Source: GCA-2719315 sp964448645
Lineage (GTDB): Bacteria > Bacteroidota > Bacteroidia > Flavobacteriales > Flavobacteriaceae
Direction: 5' to 3'
Assembly: GCA_964448645.1 (NCBI GenBank)
Contig: CAYUZY010000020.1
Location: forward strand, 1-19,676
Length of the DNA: 19,676 nucleotides
Under the pieces are notes generated by a model. It saw nothing but the letters and a program-made list of their open reading frames with translations. It searched no databases and had not been told where the DNA came from. Of this stretch, positions 1 through 5,972 are shown piece after piece. The first letter of the stretch is position 1. Each line of letters starts with the position of its first letter. The position numbers were made by a program, and so were the translations under genes.

Positions 1-127
1 TTGGTTCAATTTCATTTTTACAACTAATGAAAAAGAAAAACTAATATAAAAAGTAGTATTTTATTAAATCTTGTATTTATTATTCTTTATATTATTGCAA
101 GAAAGAAAGCTTAAGTCACAAGAACAT

Positions 128-157
128 CCCTCTAATTAACTTTAGGGGGTTTTTTTT
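128..157 (+). terminator. Intrinsic terminator of an upstream gene
   Basis: CCCTCTAA (128-135) pairs with TTAGGGGG (142-149) through one G-T wobble around a 6-nt loop, followed by eight T (150-157). It probably ends a + strand gene whose last codons lie at the left edge. Two frames stop there (TAA at 42-44 and at 47-49), so the gene's frame and identity cannot be decided. The TATCTTTA at 157-164 resembles the Bacteroidota -7 box TAnnTTTG and could start transcription of the gene at 182, but no -33 element is clear. Confidence 0.8.
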
Positions 158-181
158 ATCTTTAGTTTCAATACAAACAAA

Positions 182-1609
182 ATGAAAAAGTTATTTTTAA
201 TACCTATTCTTTTATTTACAATTTATAGTTGCTCCAAAGATGAAGAAACACAAGCGCCAACTAATAGTGTTCAAACTACAACACCTGAAAAAGCAGCTGT
301 CAAATATACTTTGACGGTAACAGAAGCTAATGGCGGAAATGTAACTGGTGGTGGAACTTATGATGATGGAACAGAAATAAGCATTACCGCAACTCCAAAT
401 GAAGGGTATTTATTTGTAGGATGGGAACCTATTGATGAAATAGGAAATTTATATTCTCAGACAATCTCACTTACATTAAATTCTGATGTTGAAATAACTC
501 CAATTTTTATAATGGCTGTTTCTATTTTTCAGTTTAATGATATTATCATTAAAAGGGAAAATAACCAGAGTGATTGTGAATATGGAGGCTTTAAGTTAAC
601 TATTGGAAAGGATATCAATTCAAATAAATTAATAGATGAGATTATTCAAGAAATAAATTTTTGTAATATTTCAGATGAGTATTTAACATTTGATAATATA
701 GTTTCAGAATATAGTCGTGTTCCAGAAATTGTTTGGAAAAATAATCAACTTCATCTTCAAAACGGATTAAATTCTTCTGACTACAAAACACCTATAGTTA
801 GTTATTTAGGACCAAATACAAATCCTGTTTATTCAAATGATTTAATTGATTATGATAATGCCATGGCATTTTGGTATCGTTTTGAAAAACTTAATACTTT
901 TCATTCTTTTAAATTCAACTTTCAAGACAGATTTGATGCGAAAAATAAAATGATAGCAACAATTCCTAATTTTCCTAATCCTCAAGAAAATGCAGACATT
1001 ATGACTCAAATTAATTGTATTGATGAGTCCTGTTTTGGAGGTGCTAATGCGGGTGTATCAAAAAGTAAAAACGGTTATGTTACAATTAGAATCAAAACTC
1101 CTGATGAAGGTTCACTCTATGACTTTTTTAGTGGCGGCGCGCAAGTTCATGAAATTACCCATTCAATTCATTTTCAATGGTTGGATGATGGGCCGTTTTT
1201 TTTTGAACATCCCTGTTGGTTAATTGAAGGTACAGCTCAATATTCTGGATTATCAATTGGACTTAAAACCTATGATGATTATATCAGGGAAAGAAGCAAT
1301 CAAATGTCTGGAAGCCCTGTACCTGGGTTAAACCCTAATAACGTGAATGATTTGATTGAGCAATTTTTTAATGTTTTTTCTGGTGATTCAAGTTGTAATT
1401 TTGAAGGAATATATTCACTCACTTATTCTGTTGGACTGGCTGTTATTGAAGTATTATCAACAATTTCTGGGCCTGATTCAATAATGATGGTTTGGAATTT
1501 AGGAAAATATGGTTTTAGTTTTGAAGAGGCTTTTGAATCAGTTTATGGCATCTCTTGGGATGAAGCAATTCCTGTTTTAGCAGAAGCTGTATCGAAATAC
1601 TCATATTGA
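182..1609 (+). CDS. Surface lipoprotein zinc metallopeptidase with InlB-type repeat
   Basis: This is a 475-aa lipoprotein. The signal peptide ends at IYSC with lipidated Cys17, and the following SKDEE resembles the acidic surface-export signal of Flavobacteria lipoproteins. Residues about 41-110 form a divergent InlB B-repeat (YTLTV, GTEISITATPNEGYLFVGW). Residues 132-161 are a small Cys/Gly/Asp/Asn unit (C132, GG, DINSNKLIDE, C161) resembling the short calcium-loop-like domain labelled DUF7151, an identification made from memory. The C-terminal half carries a zinc-protease signature, HEITH at 323-327, with a likely third ligand in WLIEG (Glu349), as in gluzincin/peptidase-MA proteins. It therefore probably hydrolyses peptides or proteins outside the cell; the substrate is unknown. 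The ATG start gives a canonical signal peptide. The lipoprotein and metallopeptidase calls are firm, the exact family is not. Confidence 0.85.
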   Translation: MKKLFLIPILLFTIYSCSKDEETQAPTNSVQTTTPEKAAVKYTLTVTEANGGNVTGGGTYDDGTEISITATPNEGYLFVGWEPIDEIGNLYSQTISLTLNSDVEITPIFIMAVSIFQFNDIIIKRENNQSDCEYGGFKLTIGKDINSNKLIDEIIQEINFCNISDEYLTFDNIVSEYSRVPEIVWKNNQLHLQNGLNSSDYKTPIVSYLGPNTNPVYSNDLIDYDNAMAFWYRFEKLNTFHSFKFNFQDRFDAKNKMIATIPNFPNPQENADIMTQINCIDESCFGGANAGVSKSKNGYVTIRIKTPDEGSLYDFFSGGAQVHEITHSIHFQWLDDGPFFFEHPCWLIEGTAQYSGLSIGLKTYDDYIRERSNQMSGSPVPGLNPNNVNDLIEQFFNVFSGDSSCNFEGIYSLTYSVGLAVIEVLSTISGPDSIMMVWNLGKYGFSFEEAFESVYGISWDEAIPVLAEAVSKYSY

Positions 1610-1785
1610 TTTTATTTTTTGGAATAATTTTTAATTGTAGTGGCTTATTGAAAATTTATAAAGGGGTAAAAGAAAATAAAATTGAATATGAATATGATTA
1701 TAATAAGAATTGGATTAAGCAGATTAGTTACTTAGATGATAAGCGTCTGAAAGTAATAACAAGAGAAATAGAATATTATAATTGA
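1606..1785 (+). CDS. Possible small lipoprotein-like ORF or gene remnant (59 aa)
   Basis: A TTG start overlaps the TGA stop of the metallopeptidase gene (shared TTGA), suggesting translational coupling if it is real. The product begins with a hydrophobic stretch (ILFFGIIF) and a Cys at residue 12 (FNCSG), like a shortened lipoprotein signal. It then has a charged tail with YEYDYNKNWIKQISY and a final TREIEYY. That tail resembles the last unit of YD-repeat-like proteins, whose units read roughly YEYDxxGNWIK. I do not recognise a complete family. It could be a small lipoprotein, or the fused ends of a larger gene after an internal deletion. It ends at the base before the convergent YHYH gene, which leaves no spacer. 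Confidence 0.4.
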   Translation: MILFFGIIFNCSGLLKIYKGVKENKIEYEYDYNKNWIKQISYLDDKRLKVITREIEYYN

Positions 1786-2763
1786 CTAAATCATCGGCAT
1801 ATCTCCCTTTAAGCACCTGGTGAAAAATGGAAAATCATCAGTAACCATATAATAATAGATTCCATTGGGAAATTCCGGAGTTACTCCAAATCTGCCGTTG
1901 CATTCATCTAAATCACCATGCCCCTCAATATATTCAAAATCTTGGGTGAACGCTCCCATTGGAATAGATATATCTGGGTTTGTAGATCCTTGGCCTGGTC
2001 CACCAATCAAAGAGGTTAAAACCATTGGGCGATTGAAATCAGGTTCATTTTTTAATCTATAGCTTGATTTTAATGCTATAACTTGACTACTTAAATCGTT
2101 AGAGTCCAAATACCCATATCTAGCATAAACAGGAAATCCATCAGAGGCCCAGCCTACTATAGTCATCCCTTGCCTTTCTCCTAAAAAATCTATAAGAAGT
2201 TCTGGCATTCCATGATAATGATATTCACCTGTTGGTTGGACATGTGCATGATTCATGTCATCTCCAAAATCAAAGGTATCATGTCCAAGAGCCTCAATAT
2301 TCCAACTACCCTGACCTTGAGCTAAACTGCACTCTCCAGCATCGTTACATTTACCTGCTGTAGCAGGATCAAACTTTACGCTATTTATAGCGTAAGCAAT
2401 TTCCAAAGCTGGGCCAATAACTTTAATACTACTGTCTGAGATAATTGAAGGGCAAAGTGTAAATCTTTTGTTCACAACTTGCTCCTTTATTGTATTTGGA
2501 TTATTTGAATTTGGAAAAGTACCCACTTCATGATTAGGGATACCATTACCCGACAATATCCTATCTGACCCATCGGATGTCCATGAATATTTACTATACT
2601 CATTTACTGACTCATCATCATTATAAAGTTCTTCATCTATTTCAGTTAGTACGTTTGCAGTTGAAAAGTCCCCTTCACAAACTACTTGATTATCACCATT
2701 TTTACTTTTACTGCATGATGAATACATTAGAAATAATGAAATTAATAAAATAGGTCTAATCAT
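1786..2763 (-). CDS. YHYH-domain lipoprotein
   Basis: This is a 325-aa lipoprotein whose signal peptide ends at YSSC (Cys17). It carries the full set of YHYH-domain hallmarks: NHAHVQPTGEYHYHG at 171-185 with His172, His174, His182 and His184, then DGFPVYARYGY at 208-218, then LDECNGRFG near 285-293, and the closing GIYYYMVTDDFPFFTRC at 301-317. YHYH proteins are common in marine bacteria, but their biochemical role is not established; the His cluster suggests metal binding, which is inference. Several Cys (29, 104, 139, 145, 288, 317) could form disulfides outside the cell. It is transcribed alone on the minus strand and converges with the 59-aa ORF. The ATG start is supported by the signal peptide. 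Confidence 0.88.
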   Translation of the reverse strand: MIRPILLISLFLMYSSCSKSKNGDNQVVCEGDFSTANVLTEIDEELYNDDESVNEYSKYSWTSDGSDRILSGNGIPNHEVGTFPNSNNPNTIKEQVVNKRFTLCPSIISDSSIKVIGPALEIAYAINSVKFDPATAGKCNDAGECSLAQGQGSWNIEALGHDTFDFGDDMNHAHVQPTGEYHYHGMPELLIDFLGERQGMTIVGWASDGFPVYARYGYLDSNDLSSQVIALKSSYRLKNEPDFNRPMVLTSLIGGPGQGSTNPDISIPMGAFTQDFEYIEGHGDLDECNGRFGVTPEFPNGIYYYMVTDDFPFFTRCLKGDMPMI

Positions 2764-2805
2764 ATTTTCTTTAAATAGTTACTGTAAATAAATTAAAATG
2801 AAAAT

Positions 2806-2840
2806 TAAGACAATTAATTGAATTATTCCTCTAATAAACT
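2806..2840 (+). repeat. 35-bp direct repeat, copy 1
   Basis: This is identical base for base to 4009-4043. It covers an AT-rich lead (TAAGACAATTAATTG and onward) plus the left arm and loop of the terminator at 2828. Similarity falls off on either side. The two copies bracket the CNNM/CBS gene. See the corresponding finding. Confidence 0.85.
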
Positions 2841-2854
2841 TTAGAGGGTTTTTT
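2828..2854 (+). terminator. Orphan + strand intrinsic terminator
   Basis: CCTCTAA (2828-2834) pairs perfectly with TTAGAGG (2841-2847) around a 6-nt loop, followed by six T (2849-2854). It lies upstream of the CNNM gene and behind the 5' end of the minus-strand YHYH gene, so no + strand gene ends directly before it. The nearest + reading frame stops at 1785. It would insulate the CNNM gene from transcription arriving from the left. Seen on the minus strand there is no T-run, so it would not terminate leftward transcripts. Confidence 0.75.
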
Positions 2855-2915
2855 ATAATTTAAAAAATAATATATGTTACGATTTAAAAAATTTAAGCTA
2901 TATTCACGATAAGAA

Positions 2916-3989
2916 TTGGAACTACTTTTTTTATATATAATTTTAACAATTGCCTTATCATTCTTATGTTCAATAGTTGAGGCAGTTTTACTGAGTATTA
3001 ATCTTACTTTTATTAAAATAAAACTCAAAGAAGGAAAAAATTATGCTAAAAACTTATTAGAATTAAAAAATTCAATTGATGAGCCGCTTATAATAATTTT
3101 AACACTTAATACAATAGCACACACTGTTGGAGCAATTCTTGTTGGGGTACAAGCTAAAGTTGCCTATTCAGAACTAAATATTGAAAGTGCCTTTTTTAAA
3201 GAAGGTATTTCTGATGAAATGTTGGTTGGTTTTGTCTCAGCTCTAATGACTATTTTAATATTACTTTTTTCAGAAATAATTCCAAAAACAATAGGAGCTA
3301 GATTTTCAAATAAACTCGCAAAATTCACAACTGTTTTTCTCATGTCAATTATACCCATATTCAAGTACACTGGAATTCTTTGGATATTACAATCATTTAC
3401 TAAATCAATAGGTGGTTCGAAAAAACAACTCTTTTTAAAAAGAGAAGACATTTCAACAATAGCAGAAATTGCAAAAGAGGAAGGAATTATTGAAGAGAAA
3501 GTTACGAAATTTATTAAAAATATTGTTAAACTAAGGAATGTTCCCCTTAAAGAAATAATGACTCCCTATTCAGTTATGGTAACTGCAAATGAAGATTTAT
3601 CAATTGATGAATTTTATAAAAAAAATCCTGAGCTTAACTTTTCAAGAATCCCAATACTAAATGACACTAAAATTGAATCTTATGTTCTTAAAGATACCAT
3701 TTTAGAAAATATAATAAATAATAAAGGAAAATTAAAATTAACAGATATAAAGCGTCCTATTATTATTTCGTTGGATGATACAAAAATTCCAAAACTTTTT
3801 GACAAATTACTAAAAGAAAGAGAACATATATCTTTAGTTGTAGATGAATTTAATACTACTATTGGGATAGTTACACTAGAGGATATAATTGAAACTATTT
3901 TAGGATTTGAAATTGTTGATGAAACCGATACAGTTGATGATATGCAATTGCTTGCAAAAAAAATAAATCCTGAGTTGAATAAGAGTTAA
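2916..3989 (+). CDS. CNNM/DUF21 membrane protein with CBS pair
   Basis: This is a 357-aa inner-membrane protein of the CNNM (DUF21) family, which is linked to Mg2+ or other divalent-cation transport and historically called hemolysin-like. The DUF21 part (about 1-165) has four hydrophobic segments near 2-26, 57-78, 104-125 and 135-160, and the family motif SEIIPKTIGARF at 119-130. Two CBS domains follow (about 215-270 and 280-335), closing with VVDEFNTTIGIVTLEDIIE near 308-326, which is typical of this family. The protein ends about 25 residues later, so the CorC_HlyC C-terminal domain is absent. The start is TTG: an in-frame TAA lies at 2910-2912, and the first transmembrane segment begins immediately after the start, as in homologues. 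No Shine-Dalgarno is apparent. It is monocistronic between two related terminators. Confidence 0.88.
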   Translation: MELLFLYIILTIALSFLCSIVEAVLLSINLTFIKIKLKEGKNYAKNLLELKNSIDEPLIIILTLNTIAHTVGAILVGVQAKVAYSELNIESAFFKEGISDEMLVGFVSALMTILILLFSEIIPKTIGARFSNKLAKFTTVFLMSIIPIFKYTGILWILQSFTKSIGGSKKQLFLKREDISTIAEIAKEEGIIEEKVTKFIKNIVKLRNVPLKEIMTPYSVMVTANEDLSIDEFYKKNPELNFSRIPILNDTKIESYVLKDTILENIINNKGKLKLTDIKRPIIISLDDTKIPKLFDKLLKEREHISLVVDEFNTTIGIVTLEDIIETILGFEIVDETDTVDDMQLLAKKINPELNKS

Positions 3990-4008
3990 GAAAAATATTT
4001 AGTTTAAC

Positions 4009-4043
4009 TAAGACAATTAATTGAATTATTCCTCTAATAAACT
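4009..4043 (+). repeat. 35-bp direct repeat, copy 2
   Basis: This is identical to 2806-2840. It begins 20 bp after the CNNM stop and includes the left arm and loop of that gene's terminator. The right arms of the two copies differ slightly (one base fewer in the loop here). Confidence 0.85.
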
Positions 4044-4057
4044 TAGAGGATTTTTTT
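4031..4057 (+). terminator. Intrinsic terminator of the CNNM gene
   Basis: CCTCTAA (4031-4037) pairs with TTAGAGG (4043-4049) around a 5-nt loop. T4030 and A4050 extend the stem, and seven T follow (4051-4057). It ends the CNNM transcript before the cold-shock gene. Confidence 0.85.
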
Positions 4058-4108
4058 ATTAAAATTTATATGACTAAATTCGCAGCTCAAATTATAAATA
4101 AATAAGTA

Positions 4109-4306
4109 ATGAGTACAAATAATGGAACTGTGAAATTTTTTAATACTAGAAAAGGTTTTGGATTTATTGAAGGTGAGGACAGCAAAGATATTTTTGTTCA
4201 CGCTAGTAACTTAATCGATCAAATAAAAGATGGTGATAAAGTAAGTTATGATTTAGAAGAAACCGAAAAAGGTCCAAGCGCTACTAATGTTAAAATTCAA
4301 GAATAA
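4109..4306 (+). CDS. Cold-shock domain protein (CspA family)
   Basis: This is a 65-aa single cold-shock domain, the usual length for the family. RNP1 is KGFGFI at 15-20 and RNP2 is DIFVHAS at 27-33, with the N-terminal GTVKFFN strand and a C-terminal GPSATNVK strand. Such proteins bind single-stranded RNA or DNA in the cytoplasm and act as RNA chaperones. The gene is monocistronic between terminators at 4031-4057 and 4341-4374. TAAATTCG at 4075-4082, 26 nt before the ATG, is close to the Bacteroidota -7 consensus and would leave only a short 5' leader, unlike the long thermosensor leader of E. coli cspA. Whether it is cold-inducible cannot be read from the sequence. Confidence 0.95.
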   Translation: MSTNNGTVKFFNTRKGFGFIEGEDSKDIFVHASNLIDQIKDGDKVSYDLEETEKGPSATNVKIQE

Positions 4307-4340
4307 TTTTATAAAAATATTTTAGTCACAAAAAAATAAG

Positions 4341-4374
4341 CCCTCTAATGTAAATATAAAGAGGGTTTTTTTTT
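4341..4374 (+). terminator. Intrinsic terminator of the cold-shock gene
   Basis: CCCTCT (4341-4346) pairs with AGAGGG (4360-4365) around a 13-nt AT-rich loop, followed by nine T (4366-4374). The AGTCACAA a few bases upstream also precedes the terminator at 128. Confidence 0.85.
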
Positions 4375-4406
4375 ACATTGTGAATTATTAACCTTAATGA
4401 TTTAAG

Positions 4407-5219
4407 ATGAAAAAAATATTTATTACTTTATTAATTACTATTATATACTTTTCTTCATATGCTCAAGAAAAGCTAACATTTGAATCAGCAACATACTTTC
4501 ACAATGTTTCTGCAAGTGAAGTTACTAGATTTATTGAACTATATAAAAAATTTACTGATATGTCTTTAATTGGTGAAAAAAGAACTATTACTGGTGAATA
4601 CTTATTTAGACACTGGTATGGTTCAGGACATACATTTGTTGCTTATCAACAATATGAAACTATAGATGATTATCATAAAGACTCCGATATCGTTAATTCA
4701 AATATTCGCAAGCAAATAGAAGCGACTAAAAACAAAAAAGAAAAAGAAATGCTTGAACAAGAATGGAGTGAATTAAGAGGCTTTTGGGATGGTCACACTG
4801 ATGAAATTAGAGGGGCTTATGAAAAAACTGCAATGTTAACAATAGATAATGTTAATTTTGATACTCCTTTTGTTATGTCAGTTGGTAGATACAATTCTTC
4901 AGGTAGCTGGTCAAAACTTGGAAAGGCTTTTTTTGACTGGAGAATTAAACCTGAGGTCACTAAAGGAACATCAATTGCAGGTGGTGTATCCTACCATTAT
5001 ATGGGTTCAGGACATGAAGTAGAAGTGTGGCAATGTTATAATAGTTTAGTTGATTTTGCAAAATCTGTTTCAACCCCTTCTCAAGATGAAAGCACAGCTG
5101 AAGCAAGAAAAACTTTTTGGAGTTTAGTTGAGGGAAGTCATGAAGACCAAATATATCTGCATATTGGATATGTTAATCCAGATAAAGGAATTTTTGATTT
5201 AGCAGGAGAAGACAGATAA
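4407..5219 (+). CDS. Secreted protein with an internal tandem duplication
   Basis: This is a 270-aa protein with a cleavable signal peptide (about 1-20, ending SSYAQ). I do not recognise the family. The mature chain shows two related halves. Half 1 has RHWYGSGHTFVAYQQYETI at 68-86, then FWDGHTDEI at 126-134. Half 2 has YHYMGSGHEVEVWQCYNSL at 196-214, then FWSLVEGSHEDQIY at 237-250. The shared HxxGSGH element, the aromatic residue plus YxxxxD that follow it, and the distal FW...H-E/D pattern make a duplication convincing. Alternating hydrophobic strands and a helix in each half suggest two ferredoxin-like (dimeric alpha-beta barrel) units, which is inference. The repeated histidines could bind a metal or form a catalytic site. 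It is a single-gene unit with its own terminator at 5254-5278. Confidence 0.8.
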   Translation: MKKIFITLLITIIYFSSYAQEKLTFESATYFHNVSASEVTRFIELYKKFTDMSLIGEKRTITGEYLFRHWYGSGHTFVAYQQYETIDDYHKDSDIVNSNIRKQIEATKNKKEKEMLEQEWSELRGFWDGHTDEIRGAYEKTAMLTIDNVNFDTPFVMSVGRYNSSGSWSKLGKAFFDWRIKPEVTKGTSIAGGVSYHYMGSGHEVEVWQCYNSLVDFAKSVSTPSQDESTAEARKTFWSLVEGSHEDQIYLHIGYVNPDKGIFDLAGEDR

Positions 5220-5253
5220 AAAATTTTTTTATTTTTATATTAATTTAAAAGAA

Positions 5254-5278
5254 CCCTCTTAAATAGAGGGTTTTTTTT
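5254..5278 (+). terminator. Intrinsic terminator of the duplicated-domain gene
   Basis: CCCTCT (5254-5259) pairs with AGAGGG (5265-5270) around a 5-nt loop TAAAT. AA at 5252-5253 pairs with the first T bases, and the T-tract runs 5271-5278. Confidence 0.88.
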
Positions 5279-5307
5279 ATTAAATTTAAATTCAAAATTG
5301 TTTGATC

Positions 5308-5703
5308 TTGAAAACTATATTTTTTTACATTTCTTTTCTATTTTTCTTATCAATTTATGGCCAAGAAATTGACCAGAAATTAACTAATCAATTAGATGGA
5401 AGATATTTATTTATAGAATATTATTTTCATCCACATAATGGTCTCCCAGAATATATAGTCTCATCAAAAAATAATAATACAATTTGGTTAATTAGAAATG
5501 ATAGCATCTTTGAAGAATATTATATAAAAAGCAGACAAAAAATTGACACACTAAATGATTTTGTCGATCTACTTAAATTTACTAAGGAAAATAAGTTTAT
5601 CATGTTCAACAATCTAGAATCTTTTTACACTAAAAAAAGTGACACACTAATTTTAGAAAATACTTCTTTTAGATATTCAATGATTGATTTAAGTGAAAAT
5701 TAA
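5308..5703 (+). CDS. Small secreted protein of unknown function (131 aa)
   Basis: The product has a signal peptide (KTIFFYISFLFFLSIYGQ), then about 110 mostly polar residues with many Asn, Lys and aromatic residues. I see no domain or catalytic motif I can name. The pattern of short beta-strand-like segments (GRYLFIEYYF, NTIWLIRND, FIMFNN) suggests a small beta-rich fold like lipocalin-type periplasmic proteins, but this is weak inference. There is no ATG start. TTG at 5308 is chosen because it gives the typical M-K-T signal-peptide opening; an in-frame TTG two codons upstream (5302) is also possible. It sits just downstream of a terminator and probably has its own promoter. Confidence 0.65.
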   Translation: MKTIFFYISFLFFLSIYGQEIDQKLTNQLDGRYLFIEYYFHPHNGLPEYIVSSKNNNTIWLIRNDSIFEEYYIKSRQKIDTLNDFVDLLKFTKENKFIMFNNLESFYTKKSDTLILENTSFRYSMIDLSEN

Positions 5704-5716
5704 ATTTATAAATTTT

Positions 5717-5854
5717 CTATTCAATAAAAAGTTTTGGCAAATAAATGCTTAAACAAACAATAATAGAAAAATAAAAAATCAATAAGCTAACCTCTTTTAT
5801 CCCTGCAAAATAAATAACATCCTTAGCTTGACTTGTTATTAAATTTTTTTTCAT
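5717..5854 (-). CDS. Possible 45-aa membrane peptide
   Basis: Within the 269-bp space between the small secreted protein and the esterase there is a minus-strand ORF. It has an ATG-AAA-AAA opening, a polar N-terminal half (LITSQAKDVIYFAG) and one hydrophobic segment (about residues 24-41, LLIFYFSIIVCLSIYLP). No homologue is recognised. A 46-codon open frame can arise by chance in DNA this AT-rich, so this is only a candidate. The rest of the spacer holds the palindrome and probable promoter of the esterase gene. Confidence 0.25.
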   Translation of the reverse strand: MKKNLITSQAKDVIYFAGIKEVSLLIFYFSIIVCLSIYLPKLFIE

Positions 5855-5915
5855 TTTTTATGGTTTGTTAAATATAGGATAAAAACAGGATAAATATTGC
5901 GTGAGTTTCTGAAAT

Positions 5916-5935
5916 AACTAAATTTAAATTTAGTT
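5916..5935. promoter_or_regulatory. Perfect 20-bp palindrome, candidate operator
   Basis: AACTAAATTT is followed directly by its exact reverse complement AAATTTAGTT. It lies 37 bp before the ATG of the esterase and 14 bp before its likely -7 box, where a repressor or activator could act. No regulator gene is adjacent. The A/T-only core makes chance occurrence more likely than for a mixed sequence. Confidence 0.4.
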
Positions 5936-5949
5936 TTATACAAGTTTTG

Positions 5950-5957
5950 TAATTTCG
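5950..5957 (+). promoter_or_regulatory. Candidate -7 box of the esterase gene
   Basis: TAATTTCG matches the Bacteroidota -7 consensus TAnnTTTG at all but one position. It lies 15 bp before the ATG at 5973, so the transcript would have a very short leader. This favours the ATG at 5973 over the in-frame TTG at 5958. The -33 element would fall within the palindrome at 5916-5935 and is not a clear TTG. Confidence 0.35.
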
Positions 5958-5972
5958 TTGAATCAAAAAATT

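Noticed and set aside
1865..2062. Plus-strand ORF inside the YHYH gene
   Set aside because: It is antisense to conserved YHYH motifs and has no signal or domain of its own. The 1020-1223 frame inside the metallopeptidase is rejected for the same reason.
2831..3028. Minus-strand 65-aa ORF over the CNNM start
   Set aside because: It spans a terminator hairpin and the coding start of the CNNM gene and has no credible features.
2806..4043. A transposon or insertion sequence defined by the 35-bp repeats
   Set aside because: The repeats are direct, contain terminator arms, and no transposase or recombinase lies between them. Only a recombination or terminator-copy explanation is supportable.
4058..4108. 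A cold-shock RNA thermosensor leader before the Csp gene
   Set aside because: Only about 50 bp separate the upstream terminator from the ATG and no stable structure is evident.
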